Source: Dethiosulfovibrio faecalis (GTDB lineage: Bacteria; Synergistota; Synergistia; Synergistales; Dethiosulfovibrionaceae). From it: a stretch of DNA of 57,643 bases. The notes beneath the pieces were generated by a model. It ran no database searches. It was not told where the DNA came from and worked only from the letters and a program-made list of their open reading frames with translations. Below, one piece after another: positions 43,990-53,096 of the stretch. Numbering within the stretch: the stretch's first letter is position 1; each line of letters starts with the position of its first letter. The position numbers and the translations under genes were made by a program. Where the stretch lies: NCBI RefSeq assembly GCF_021568795.1, contig NZ_JAKGUE010000019.1, positions 1 through 57,643 of the forward strand. Direction: 5' to 3'.

Positions 43990-45341
43990 AAGTCTGGATA
44001 ATAGAGGACGAAAGAGCCCTGGCCCAGGGACTCAAGACCGCCTTCGAGAGAAAGGGCTACGAGTCCCGCACGGCATCGGGGCTCAAGGGGCTGAACTCCA
44101 TGATGGAGCAGGAATCCCCGGAGATAGTCTTCCTCGACGTCAGGCTCGACGACGGGGACGGCCTCAAGGGACTTCCCCACATACTTCAGGCGTCTCCGGA
44201 GGCCAAGGTGATAGTTATGACAGCCTTCGGCGACTCTGCCCTGGTGGTACGGGCCATAAGGGAGGGAGCTTTCAACTATCTGGACAAGCCCTTCCCCCTG
44301 GAGGCCGCCATGAACATGGCCCAAAGGGCGTCGGAGGCCATAGCCCTTGCCAGGAGGGTCTCCCGAATGGAGACGTCCAGGGCGGTCTCCCTGATAGGCT
44401 CGTCCCGGGCGGTTCAAGAGATCGGCGGTTTCGTCGAAAAAGTCTCGAGACACGAAGACGTCAACGTCCTGATAAGGGGAGAAAGCGGCACGGGGAAGGA
44501 GGTCGTGGCCAGGATGATCCACGGCGCCTCGGGAAGCTCCGGCGAGTTCGTCGCCATAAACTGCGCCGCCATACCGGAAAGCCTTCTGGAGGCGGAGCTG
44601 TTCGGGTCGAGAAAAGGAGCCTACACCGGGGCTTCCGCCGACAAGAGAGGGCTGGTGGAGCTGGCCGACGGAGGCACCCTCTTTCTGGACGAAATAGGAG
44701 ACATGCCGACCTCTCTCCAGAGCAAGATGCTCCGCTTTCTGGACTCCCGGTCCCTCAGGCCTCTGGGATCCTCCAGGGAAATCCAGGTATCCCTGAGGGT
44801 GGTGTGCGCCACCTGCGCAGACCTGGAGGACAGGATATCCTCCGGAGCCTTCAGAAAGGACCTGTACTACAGGATAGCCATGTTACCGATAGAGCTCCCC
44901 CCTCTTAGAGAAAGAGGCCGAGACGCTCTGGAGCTCCTGGAACACTTCATCGTCCTGTACAGCGACAGGCTCGGGCGGGCGCCTCTGATCCCCTCCTCCG
45001 ACGTGGAGGAAGTCTTCCTGTCCTACAGATGGCCGGGAAACGTCAGGGAGCTCAAGAACCTGGTGGAGCGGCTTTTCATACTAAAAGACCAGAGGGACCG
45101 CACCATATCTCTGAAGGACCTTCCCCAAGAGATGCTGGACGCCATGCCCACCGACAGGGAGGCCGAATCGAGGCACGAGACCGACGGCAGGCCCCTTCAA
45201 CGACAGCTGGACGACGTGGAGAAAGAGCTTCTGACCCAGGCGCTGTCCGACTCGGGGGGCAACAGGACCAGGGCGGCCTCCTCTCTGGGACTGTCCCGAT
45301 ACGCCCTTTTGAGACGACTTCAGAAACATGGCCTGGACTGA
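43986..45341 (+). CDS. NtrC-family sigma-54 activator (response regulator)
   Basis: A 451-residue bacterial enhancer-binding protein. A receiver domain with phospho-acceptor D51 (VFLDVRL) is followed by the AAA+ domain: Walker A GESGTGKE (about 165-172), the sigma-54 contact loop GAYTGA (211-216; Y replaces the usual F), Walker B GTLFLDEIGDMP and an arginine finger region near RKDLYYRIAMLPIELPPLRER. A Fis-type helix-turn-helix ends the protein (GGNRTRAASSLGLSRYALLRRLQ). Tyrosine at this loop position occurs naturally in active members. It should be phosphorylated by the kinase encoded just before and act on the sigma-54 encoded just after (14-base overlap). Confidence 0.95.
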   Translation: MKVWIIEDERALAQGLKTAFERKGYESRTASGLKGLNSMMEQESPEIVFLDVRLDDGDGLKGLPHILQASPEAKVIVMTAFGDSALVVRAIREGAFNYLDKPFPLEAAMNMAQRASEAIALARRVSRMETSRAVSLIGSSRAVQEIGGFVEKVSRHEDVNVLIRGESGTGKEVVARMIHGASGSSGEFVAINCAAIPESLLEAELFGSRKGAYTGASADKRGLVELADGGTLFLDEIGDMPTSLQSKMLRFLDSRSLRPLGSSREIQVSLRVVCATCADLEDRISSGAFRKDLYYRIAMLPIELPPLRERGRDALELLEHFIVLYSDRLGRAPLIPSSDVEEVFLSYRWPGNVRELKNLVERLFILKDQRDRTISLKDLPQEMLDAMPTDREAESRHETDGRPLQRQLDDVEKELLTQALSDSGGNRTRAASSLGLSRYALLRRLQKHGLD

Positions 45342-46503
45342 CGACTCTCCGAGGCTGACCCAGCAGTTAAGGACCGAGCTGCTTCACCTGCCCGTCCTCA
45401 TCCAAAACCTCAGGCTCCTGACCATGCCGGTACAGGAGCTGGTGGACACGGCCATAGGCGAACTGACCGACAACCCCCTCTACGAGGTGAGCCCTCCCCG
45501 ATCGTGGCGGGAGTCGGGCATACTGGACGACCTCTCGGAAGAACCGTCCCTGGAGGAAGACCTTATCCGTCAGATGGCCCAGTGTCGTCCCCTTCGGGAG
45601 GAAAGGGACTCTCTGCCGTATGAACTGGTCCGCTACCTGGATCGCAGAGGCTATCTGACCGACGACCAGGAGGCCATTGCCGACCAGCTGGATCTGACCG
45701 CAGAGAGATTCGACCTCCTGCTGGAGAGAGTCAGGAATATAGTGGAACCCCCTGGGCTGTTCGCAAGAGATCTGATCCATTGCCTGTCGCTGCAGCTGAT
45801 CAGATCGGGAAAAGGAGAGTCGGACGGAGCGAAGATCCTTGAGATGGCGGTGGACCTGCTGGGAAAGGGAGACCCCAAGGATGCGATGGAGAGACTCGGA
45901 TGGAACCGAAGCAGATTCGACCGAGCCATGGAGGAATTATCGCACCTCGACCCAGCCCCGGGCCGCCGCACGACGGCACAGGCAGTGATCCCCGAGCTGG
46001 TACTCTATCCCGACCAGGACAGACCTGCGGTCGTCCTGGCCGAAAACCTTCCCAGGATATACATGACCCCTCTGACCTGGGAGGACGACAGAGTGGCATC
46101 CATGAAGGATAGAGGACTTCACATAATCCGGTCCATAGCCAGGAGGAACGCGTCCAAACTCTCCCTGGCCATAGAGGTGGCGAAAAGACAGAGAGGCTAC
46201 CTCATGTCCCGGGAGCAGGCCCCCTCTCCTCTGACCATGACGGAGATGGCCGACAGACTGGACAGATCGGTCTCGACGGTGCAGAGAATCGCCTCCACCA
46301 CCTGGGCTGTGACCCCGGTGGGAACCCTGCCTCTGGACCGTCTCTTCAGCCGTCCTCTGAGATCCCGTCCGGACATGTCGGTGGCACAGCTGAGGTCGAG
46401 GATAGAGGAGGCGAATAGAGAAGGAATGTCCGACTTGGAGCTGTCTCGAACCCTGGGAATACCGAGAAGGACGATAACATGGCATAGACAGAGACAAAGA
46501 TAG
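45328..46503 (+). CDS. rpoN: RNA polymerase sigma-54 factor, divergent
   Basis: A 391-residue RpoN, shorter than the usual 430-480. Region I is present (LTQQLRTELLHLPVLIQNLRLLTMP...LVDTAIGELTDNPLYEV). The core-binding region has EPPGLFARDLIHCLSLQL, and the helix-turn-helix region reads MTEMADRLDRSVSTVQRIAS. The C-terminal RpoN box, normally ARRTVAKYRE, is PRRTITWHRQ (residues 379-388), and the protein ends three residues later. The key double arginine and threonine remain, but the K-Y-R part that reads the -24 element is W-H-R. ATG 45328 lies inside the activator gene. The acidic linker between regions I and III is short. Promoter preference could be slightly altered. Confidence 0.9.
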   Translation: MAWTDDSPRLTQQLRTELLHLPVLIQNLRLLTMPVQELVDTAIGELTDNPLYEVSPPRSWRESGILDDLSEEPSLEEDLIRQMAQCRPLREERDSLPYELVRYLDRRGYLTDDQEAIADQLDLTAERFDLLLERVRNIVEPPGLFARDLIHCLSLQLIRSGKGESDGAKILEMAVDLLGKGDPKDAMERLGWNRSRFDRAMEELSHLDPAPGRRTTAQAVIPELVLYPDQDRPAVVLAENLPRIYMTPLTWEDDRVASMKDRGLHIIRSIARRNASKLSLAIEVAKRQRGYLMSREQAPSPLTMTEMADRLDRSVSTVQRIASTTWAVTPVGTLPLDRLFSRPLRSRPDMSVAQLRSRIEEANREGMSDLELSRTLGIPRRTITWHRQRQR

Positions 46504-46522
46504 GACGGACCGGAACGGACGC

Positions 46523-46573
46523 TTTACAAACCCTCCCTTTGATGTATGATCAAAGTACAAGATTTAATCATAC
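46523..46573 (+). promoter_or_regulatory. Promoter and dyad before the hybrid kinase gene
   Basis: TTTACA (46523-46528) and TATGAT (46545-46550), 16 bases apart. GTATGAT (46544-46550) is inversely repeated as ATCATAC (46567-46573), so a dyad begins exactly on the -10 element and could hold a repressor or autoregulator. Confidence 0.45.
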
Positions 46574-46594
46574 GGAAGGATCACGGAGGGTGCC

Positions 46595-49500
46595 ATGAAA
46601 AAAGCTCTCATGCTGTATCTGGCGTTGTGTCTCGCGTCAATTTTGAGTTTTACCTGCCCCTCTCCAGGTCAGACAAGGGGAGATCCCTACCTGGAGGGCA
46701 AAAGAGTGCTGATGATAAGCTCCTACCATCCGGGTTTCACCACATTCTTCCCCCAGGTAGAGGGAGTCAAGTCCGTGTTGGACCCGGAAGGGATCGCCCT
46801 GGACGTCGAATTCATGGATACAAAAAGGTTCGAGGACGAGGGGAACCTGGCGAGATTCCGCTCTCTCATCGAGGCAAAACTGGAGCGGCTTCCCCGGTAT
46901 GACGCGGTCCTTACCGCGGACGACGCCGCTTTGAGGTTCGTCCTGGAGCACGGGAAAGACCTCTTTCCGGAGATCCCCGTGGTGTTCTGCGGGGTCAACG
47001 ACATCGACCTGGCCTTGAAGCAAAACTCAGACCCCATGGTCACAGGGGTCGTCGAGGACGTCTCCATGAGGGGTACGCTGGAACTGACCAAACTCCTACA
47101 GCCGGAGGTCAAGGAGATCGTGGCCATATCGGACGGAACGGTATCGGGAATCGCGGACGCCAGGAAATTCCGCCCCATAGGCTTCGCCCTGGAAGGGGTG
47201 GAGTTCTCCCTTATCTCCCTCAAGGACCTGTCCTGGAAAGAGGCCCGCGAAAGGCTGAGGTCCTTCGACGACGAGACTGCCGTCCTGCTCCTGTCGGCTT
47301 ACCTCGACTCCGAAGGGATCTCCAAATCCTTCGAGGAGGGCCTTGAATACCTCACGGACGGACTTAATATCCCCGTTTACCACCTCTGGGCCCACGGCAT
47401 AGGGAAGGGCCTTCTGGGCGGACGGATAATCTCCCAGAAACAACAGGGCCGAAACGCCGCCAAGATGGTCGTCCAGATACTTAAGGGGACCTCTCCGAAG
47501 GATATACCGGTACTCACGGAGAGCCCGAACAGCTACCTATTCGACCACGCCCAGCTCGAACGTTTCGACATCCCATCCTACAGGCTGCCTGAAGACTCCA
47601 TCGTCATCGGAAAACCCGTTCCGTTTTATGAATGCGAGCCCATCGTGTTCTGGGCTATTCTAGGATTTGCCGGTCTACTAACCCCTATCTCGCTTCTAAC
47701 CACCTATCTGTTTCTAAAAGGCAAAAAGGACTCACTAGCTCTGAGGGAAAGCGAAAAACGATACAGATCACTCATAAAGAACGCCTCGGAGGGAATACTG
47801 GTGACGGCCCTGCCGGACAGAGAGATACTGTACGCTAACCCTGCCATGACCGAGATGTTGGGCTACCCCTACATGGGAATAAGGGGCAAAAACGAATCGG
47901 AGATCCACCCCGACCGCTCAACCGGAGTCGACCCTCACGGCAAGCCCGGCAAAGCAGAGATCGACTTCATGAGATCCGACGGATCGGTATTCGTCGCCGA
48001 GGAAAACTGGACCAAGATAGCCATCGACGGCAAACCCGCCCTTCTGGGATTCGTGACGGACATCACGGATAGACGCAGGATTGACGAGGAGCTTAGAAAA
48101 CACAGAGACGAACTGGAACGGACGGTAAAGGAGAGGACGACGGAACTCGAGCAGGCCAAGGTGGACGCGCTGTCTCTAGCCGCCAGAGCTCAGGAAGAGA
48201 ACATAAAGGCCAACGAGACCCTGGAGAAACTGGCCAGATCGGAAAAGATGCTCATAGACGCCAAGGACGCCGCCGACGAGGCCAACAGGGCCAAGAGCGA
48301 CTTTCTGGCTACCATGAGTCACGAGATAAGGACCCCTCTCAACGCCATCATAGGCCTCAGTCAACTCCTGTTAAGGGAGGACATCTCGGAGAGACACCGA
48401 GACAGGATAGCCAAGATAGACTCGTCCGGCAAGACTCTGCTGGCCATAATAGACGATATATTGGACTTCTCTAAGATAGAGGCGGGCAAGCTCGAGATAG
48501 AGAGGATTCCCTTCTCCCTGGAGAGAACCGTCTCCGAGACGGTGGAGGCTTTCTCAGTGGAGGCGGAGGGAAAACGGGTGGAATTACACCTGGAGATCTC
48601 TCCGGACCTCCCGTCGTCCGTCCTGGGAGATCCCTTCAGGATAAGACAGATACTGAACAACCTCATAAGCAATGCCATCAAGTTCACCGAAGAGGGAGAC
48701 ATTATCGTATCCCTAAAGAAGGGCAGCCGATATGAGGACGAGATGGAGCTGATATTCTCCGTCTCCGACACAGGGATCGGCATGACGGACGAACAGCTGG
48801 ATCGAATTTTCGACCCGTTCATACAGGCCGACAGCTCTACCACCAGGAAATACAGGGGAACGGGCCTCGGCCTCTCCATATCCCATAAATTATGCGAGCT
48901 CATGGGAGGGAAGATAAGAGCAGAGAGCCGTCTCGGAGAGGGCAGCGCTTTCACATTCTCCGTCACGGTAGGCATTACGGACGGAGAGAACGGAACGATA
49001 TACAGGCCTCAGGATAAAACCCGGTCGGCGTTGACGGACCTTAGGATACTCGTCGTGGACGACAACCCCATAGCGAGAAAGATCCTCCGGGAAATGCTAA
49101 AGTCCATGACCTTCGACGTTGAGACGGTCTCCTCCGGAGAGGACGCTATAGCCAGACTTAAAGCCTCCGAAGAGGAGGACATCTCCTTCGACGTAGTAAT
49201 AATGGACTGGAAGATGCCCCGGATGGACGGAATAGAGACGGCCATAAAAATATCGGAATCCGGGTTGAACAAATCTCCGAAGCTTCTCATGGTGACAGGT
49301 CATCGTAGAGCCGAGATAGTGGAAAAGGCCAGATCGTATGGGTTCATCGACGTCCTGTCCAAGCCCGTCCAGCCCTCCTCCCTGTTGGACTCCATAATGG
49401 AGTCCATATCGAAAGGGCACCCCGACAGAACCTACGGCAACGATGAAGGACCGGCGGACTTTTCCGAGGAAAAACTCCGGGGAGCCAAGATTCTCCTGGT

Positions 49501-50521
49501 GGAGGACAACGATCTGAACCTGGAGGTCGCCGCCGGAATTCTTCAACAGGCGGGAGCGATGGTAATATCCGCTAAGAACGGACTAAAAGCGATTGAGATC
49601 TTCTCGAAAGACCACTTAGACCTGATACTCATGGACGTTCAGATGCCGGAGATGGACGGTTTCGAGACAACGGAGAGGATCAGAGAAAAAGAAAGCGAGG
49701 AGACGGAACGGAAGAGAACCCCCATAGTGGCCATGACAGCCCATGCCATGTCGGGAGACAGAGAGATATGTATAGAGGCAGGCATGGACGACTACGTCAC
49801 CAAGCCTATAGACCGGGATATCCTGATAGACACGTCCTGTCGGTGGATATTCGGAAAATCTTCTAAGGGGAAGGACTCTCCCAACGCCCCTGCCGACAAG
49901 GAGATCCCGGAGAAACTCCGGATAAAGGGAATAGACCCAGGGATGGGGATATACCGAACGGGATCGGACCTAGAGGGCTACGTTCGGTTCCTCCGAAAGT
50001 TCGTGGAGCAATTCCACGACACCGCCTCCGACGTAGCGAAAGCCATCGACGCCGCCGATTACGACAAGGCCACCTGGGAACTTCACTCCCTAAAGGGGAC
50101 CGCCGGCAACCTGGGGCTGATAGAGCTCCAAGAGATATCGGAACTGCTGGAGTCGGCGATCCGAAAGGACAGGGAAAACGTACCGCCCATACTTGAGGCT
50201 TTCGAAGGGGTACATCGAAGAACTCTAGAGGATCTTCAGAAGGCGATACCCCCTGAAACGGACGAAAGGAAAAAGAAGAGCGACCACAACGCCTCGACCA
50301 ACGGAGCGTTGATGCTAGAGGAGCTGAAATCGCTGCTCGACAGGAGACAGCCTCAACCGGCCCTCTCCATACTGGAGGAAACCGTCTGGCCCGAAGAGAT
50401 AAAAGAGGAGATCGAAAGGATATCGAGTTCCGTAAAGAGATATCGTTTCGAGGAGGCCATCCCCATGGTGGAAAGGCTGAGCGAAAAGCTCAAGGCCCCC
50501 TCTGAAGGAGGGCTCCCATGA
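46595..50521 (+). CDS. Hybrid histidine kinase with ABC-binding-protein-type sensor
   Basis: A 1308-residue signalling protein. In order: signal sequence (1-25), an extracytoplasmic ABC_sub_bind-type (PF04392-like) sensor (about 35-320; VLMISSYHPGF, YDAVLTADDAALRFV, IPVVFCGVNDID), a membrane helix (about 347-372), PAS (about 385-500), a coiled coil, HisKA with H576 in MSHEIRTPLNAI, HATPase_c (GTGLGLSISHKLCELMGGKI), receiver 1 with D871 (MDWKMP), receiver 2 with D1014 (MDVQMP), and an HPt domain with H1164 (LHSLKGTAGNLGL). All phosphotransfer residues are intact. ATG 46595 follows GGAGGG. It is co-translated with the HD-GYP response regulator downstream. Confidence 0.94.
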   Translation: MKKALMLYLALCLASILSFTCPSPGQTRGDPYLEGKRVLMISSYHPGFTTFFPQVEGVKSVLDPEGIALDVEFMDTKRFEDEGNLARFRSLIEAKLERLPRYDAVLTADDAALRFVLEHGKDLFPEIPVVFCGVNDIDLALKQNSDPMVTGVVEDVSMRGTLELTKLLQPEVKEIVAISDGTVSGIADARKFRPIGFALEGVEFSLISLKDLSWKEARERLRSFDDETAVLLLSAYLDSEGISKSFEEGLEYLTDGLNIPVYHLWAHGIGKGLLGGRIISQKQQGRNAAKMVVQILKGTSPKDIPVLTESPNSYLFDHAQLERFDIPSYRLPEDSIVIGKPVPFYECEPIVFWAILGFAGLLTPISLLTTYLFLKGKKDSLALRESEKRYRSLIKNASEGILVTALPDREILYANPAMTEMLGYPYMGIRGKNESEIHPDRSTGVDPHGKPGKAEIDFMRSDGSVFVAEENWTKIAIDGKPALLGFVTDITDRRRIDEELRKHRDELERTVKERTTELEQAKVDALSLAARAQEENIKANETLEKLARSEKMLIDAKDAADEANRAKSDFLATMSHEIRTPLNAIIGLSQLLLREDISERHRDRIAKIDSSGKTLLAIIDDILDFSKIEAGKLEIERIPFSLERTVSETVEAFSVEAEGKRVELHLEISPDLPSSVLGDPFRIRQILNNLISNAIKFTEEGDIIVSLKKGSRYEDEMELIFSVSDTGIGMTDEQLDRIFDPFIQADSSTTRKYRGTGLGLSISHKLCELMGGKIRAESRLGEGSAFTFSVTVGITDGENGTIYRPQDKTRSALTDLRILVVDDNPIARKILREMLKSMTFDVETVSSGEDAIARLKASEEEDISFDVVIMDWKMPRMDGIETAIKISESGLNKSPKLLMVTGHRRAEIVEKARSYGFIDVLSKPVQPSSLLDSIMESISKGHPDRTYGNDEGPADFSEEKLRGAKILLVEDNDLNLEVAAGILQQAGAMVISAKNGLKAIEIFSKDHLDLILMDVQMPEMDGFETTERIREKESEETERKRTPIVAMTAHAMSGDREICIEAGMDDYVTKPIDRDILIDTSCRWIFGKSSKGKDSPNAPADKEIPEKLRIKGIDPGMGIYRTGSDLEGYVRFLRKFVEQFHDTASDVAKAIDAADYDKATWELHSLKGTAGNLGLIELQEISELLESAIRKDRENVPPILEAFEGVHRRTLEDLQKAIPPETDERKKKSDHNASTNGALMLEELKSLLDRRQPQPALSILEETVWPEEIKEEIERISSSVKRYRFEEAIPMVERLSEKLKAPSEGGLP

Positions 50522-51573
50522 TCGACGACAGAAAGACCCTTTTGGTGGTCGACGACAGGGAGATCAACATAGACATACTGCTCTCCTTCCTGTCCGATGA
50601 ATACCAGATAAGCGTCGCCATGGACGGAGAGACTGCGCTGAGTCTGGCCCGTGAGGTCCATCCCGACCTGATTCTGCTGGATGTCATGCTTCCCGACCTG
50701 GACGGTTTCGAGGTATGCAGACGACTCAAGGCCGACGGAAGGACCGATCGAATACCGGTGATCTTCGTGACCGCCCTCAACCAGGAGATGGACGAAGCCC
50801 GGGGCTTGGAACTGGGCGCGGTGGACTACATAACCAGGCCCTTCAGCCCTCCTCTCGTGATGGCCAGGATAAGAAACCATCTGGAACTGGAGAGACACAG
50901 AAACAACCTGGAAAGGCTGGTCAGGGAGAGGACAAAGGACCTTCAGATAGCTCAGCTTGCCTCGGTCCACTGTATGGCGACTCTGGCCGAGGCGAGAGAC
51001 AGCGACACAGGAGCCCATATACAGAGAACTAGAAAATACGTCCTGCTTCTGGGCAACGACCTTGTGAAAACGAACAGGATAGATAGACGGATCACGAAAA
51101 GAGAGGTCGACCTAATGGCCCAGGCGTCTCCCCTACACGACGTAGGTAAGATCGGCCTACCGGACAGAATCCTGTTGAAACCGGGCAAACTGACCCCCAA
51201 GGAGTTCGACGAGATGAAACTACATACCATATACGGGGGAGACATCCTGCGAAACGTCGAGAGGGAAATGGGCTCCGTGCCCTTTCTGGTGATGGCCAGG
51301 GAAATAGCGGAAAATCACCACGAAAAATGGGATGGATCGGGCTATCCCAGAGGTCTGTCCGGACCGCAGATCCCGCTATCGGCGAGGATAATGGCCGTCG
51401 CCGACGTGTACGACGCACTGAGAAGCGTTCGCCCCTATAAGGAAGCTTTTTCACACTGCAAGGCTGTATGCATAATGACAGAGGAATCGGAGGGACATTT
51501 CGACCCCGTCCTGATAGAGAGATTTTTCGAGCTGCAAGATCAGTTCGACAGGATCTCCAGACAGACGAAATAG
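50518..51573 (+). CDS. Response regulator with HD-GYP c-di-GMP phosphodiesterase output
   Basis: A 351-residue RpfG-type protein. The receiver domain has D55 in LLDVMLPDLDG, the usual acidic pair in VVDDRE and a lysine-to-arginine change at the switch (ITRPFSPP, where TKPF is usual). The HD-GYP domain carries H207-D208 in HDVGKIGLPD and HHEKWDGSGYPRGLSG, intact. ATG 50518 overlaps the hybrid kinase stop (ATGA), so phosphate from the kinase HPt domain is expected to reach this receiver and change c-di-GMP breakdown. The kinase-regulator pair thus links a periplasmic ligand to c-di-GMP. Confidence 0.94.
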   Translation: MIDDRKTLLVVDDREINIDILLSFLSDEYQISVAMDGETALSLAREVHPDLILLDVMLPDLDGFEVCRRLKADGRTDRIPVIFVTALNQEMDEARGLELGAVDYITRPFSPPLVMARIRNHLELERHRNNLERLVRERTKDLQIAQLASVHCMATLAEARDSDTGAHIQRTRKYVLLLGNDLVKTNRIDRRITKREVDLMAQASPLHDVGKIGLPDRILLKPGKLTPKEFDEMKLHTIYGGDILRNVEREMGSVPFLVMAREIAENHHEKWDGSGYPRGLSGPQIPLSARIMAVADVYDALRSVRPYKEAFSHCKAVCIMTEESEGHFDPVLIERFFELQDQFDRISRQTK

Positions 51574-51593
51574 CTTCACCCCCCCAGCCATAG

Positions 51594-51635
51594 ACCGACC
51601 GTGCGAAAAACGCACGGTCGGTGCGCTTTTCGCAC
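51594..51635 (+). promoter_or_regulatory. Two GTGCG-N5-CGCAC palindromes (candidate enhancer sites)
   Basis: GTGCGAAAAACGCAC (51601-51615) and GTGCGCTTTTCGCAC (51621-51635) are 15-base palindromes of one pattern, 20 bases centre to centre (two helical turns). The first sits in a longer palindrome (51594-51622, ACCGACCGTGCG arm) that could also form a terminator-like hairpin after the HD-GYP regulator gene, but no T-run follows. Centres are about 115 and 135 bases before the -12 GC of the sigma-54 promoter, a typical enhancer distance. Confidence 0.6.
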
Positions 51636-51729
51636 CCACTCGAACCGAACGGATCTCGGGCACACAGAGCAGAAGACGGAAAAACGCTGGAATAGCCACA
51701 TTTTTTCATCTTGAGAAAAAAGTAGCATC

Positions 51730-51745
51730 TGGCAACTTTTTTGCT
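51730..51745 (+). promoter_or_regulatory. Sigma-54 (-24/-12) promoter of the NRAMP-pxp operon
   Basis: TGGCAACTTTTTTGCT matches the consensus TGGCACG-N4-TTGCW with GG and GC at the exact required spacing (GG 51731-51732, GC 51743-51744). It is preceded by paired palindromes and followed, about 47 bases later, by the ATG of the first gene with GGAGGT. No comparable sigma-70 promoter is seen in this gap. Confidence 0.7.
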
Positions 51746-51791
51746 TTTATCTTTTACAGAGAGCCATTATCTTTATATCGGAGGTGCTTTT

Positions 51792-53015
51792 ATGTCCACG
51801 GAAAAGATCACTTTAGGAGACGAAAAGGCGAAACAGGGCAGCACTTTAAGCGTACTGATGGGGGCGGCCTTCCTCATGGCGACTTCCGCCATAGGCCCGG
51901 GATTCCTGACCCAGACGGCGGTGTTCACGGAGAAGATGCAGCTGGCCTTCGCATTCGCCATTCTGGCGTCGGTGCTGATCGACATAGTGGTCCAGATGAA
52001 CATCTGGAGGATACTGGCCGTATCGGGAATGAGGGCCCAGGACGTGGCGAACAAGGTGCTGCCCGGTCTGGGATACTTCATCGCCTTCGCCGTAGCCCTG
52101 GGCGGTCTGGTGTTCAACATAGGCAACGTAGGAGGGGCGGCCATGGGAGTCAACGTCCTGACCGGCCTTCCCATACCGGTCGGAGCCAGTATCAGCGCCC
52201 TCATAGCCATATTCATCTTCCTCCGCAAGGAGATGGGCAACGCCATGGACAAGTTCACCCAGATCTTGGGCTTCGTCATGATCGCCATGGTGCTGTTCAT
52301 GGTCTTCAGGACTCATCCTCCCGTAGGAGCCACTCTTAAAGAGGCCGTGCTACCCTCCCATATCGACTGGATGATCGTCCTCACCCTTGTCGGAGGAACC
52401 GTCGGAGGATACATCTCCTTCGCCGGAGCCCACAGGATAATAGACGCCGGCCTCACCGGCGAGGAGAACATCGGGGCCATAAGCAAGGGCTCCATCAACG
52501 CCGTCGCCATAACCGGCATCATGAGGTTCCTCCTCTTCCTGGCGATCCTGGGAGTCGTCATGATGGGGCACCCCCTCGACCCGACCAATCCCCCTGCGTC
52601 GGCATTCCAGATCGGAGCGGGAGATCTGGGCTACAAGATCTTCGGAATAATCCTCTGGGCCGCCGGGATCACCTCTGTCATAGGGGCCTCCTACACGTCC
52701 ATATCCTTCCTTAGGACCCTTTTCAAATCGGTAGGCGATCACTACAGGGCCTGGATGATAGGGTTCATAGTGTTCTCCACCGCCATACTCGCTACGATAG
52801 GCAAACCGGTGGCTCTGTTGATCTTCGCCGGATCGATCAACGGTCTCATACTGCCTCTGGCCCTGATATCGGTGCTTCTTGCGGCGCATAGAAAGGACAT
52901 CGTAGGAACCTACAGACACCCCATGTGGATGTCCCTCATAGGCTACATCATGGCGGCCTTCACCATGTGGATGGGGGTCAAATCCCTCAGCAAGATCATG
53001 GCGCTGTTCTCCTGA
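51792..53015 (+). CDS. NRAMP-family permease (YcsG-like)
   Basis: A 407-residue membrane protein with eleven or so helices, related to NRAMP metal transporters. GPGFLTQTAVFTEKMQLAFAF corresponds to helix 1, whose metal-site DPGN motif is not conserved. YcsG-type proteins of this kind usually lie next to 5-oxoprolinase genes, as in Bacillus subtilis, and are more likely importers of 5-oxoproline or a related compound, or of a metal for the enzyme. ATG 51792 follows GGAGGTG. It leads the pxp operon and is downstream of a sigma-54 promoter. The upstream in-frame extension contains promoter sequence and is not used. Confidence 0.85.
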   Translation: MSTEKITLGDEKAKQGSTLSVLMGAAFLMATSAIGPGFLTQTAVFTEKMQLAFAFAILASVLIDIVVQMNIWRILAVSGMRAQDVANKVLPGLGYFIAFAVALGGLVFNIGNVGGAAMGVNVLTGLPIPVGASISALIAIFIFLRKEMGNAMDKFTQILGFVMIAMVLFMVFRTHPPVGATLKEAVLPSHIDWMIVLTLVGGTVGGYISFAGAHRIIDAGLTGEENIGAISKGSINAVAITGIMRFLLFLAILGVVMMGHPLDPTNPPASAFQIGAGDLGYKIFGIILWAAGITSVIGASYTSISFLRTLFKSVGDHYRAWMIGFIVFSTAILATIGKPVALLIFAGSINGLILPLALISVLLAAHRKDIVGTYRHPMWMSLIGYIMAAFTMWMGVKSLSKIMALFS

Positions 53016-53047
53016 TAGGACGCAATCGACCGTAGGACTATAATGAA

Positions 53048-53072
53048 GCCGGGAGCCGACGACGCTCCCGGC
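53048..53072 (+). promoter_or_regulatory. Intercistronic hairpin between permease and pxpB
   Basis: GCCGGGAGC (53048-53056) pairs perfectly with GCTCCCGGC (53064-53072). There is no T-run, so it is more likely an mRNA processing or stability element than a terminator. TATAAT at 53039-53044 just before it might be a weak internal -10. Confidence 0.45.
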
Positions 53073-53096
53073 CACGTCGATTAGGAGGAGACGCCG

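Noticed and set aside
51594-51622. Hairpin as a simple terminator of the HD-GYP regulator gene
   Set aside because: No T-run follows and the same core palindrome recurs at once, which fits a binding-site pair better; a dual role is not excluded.
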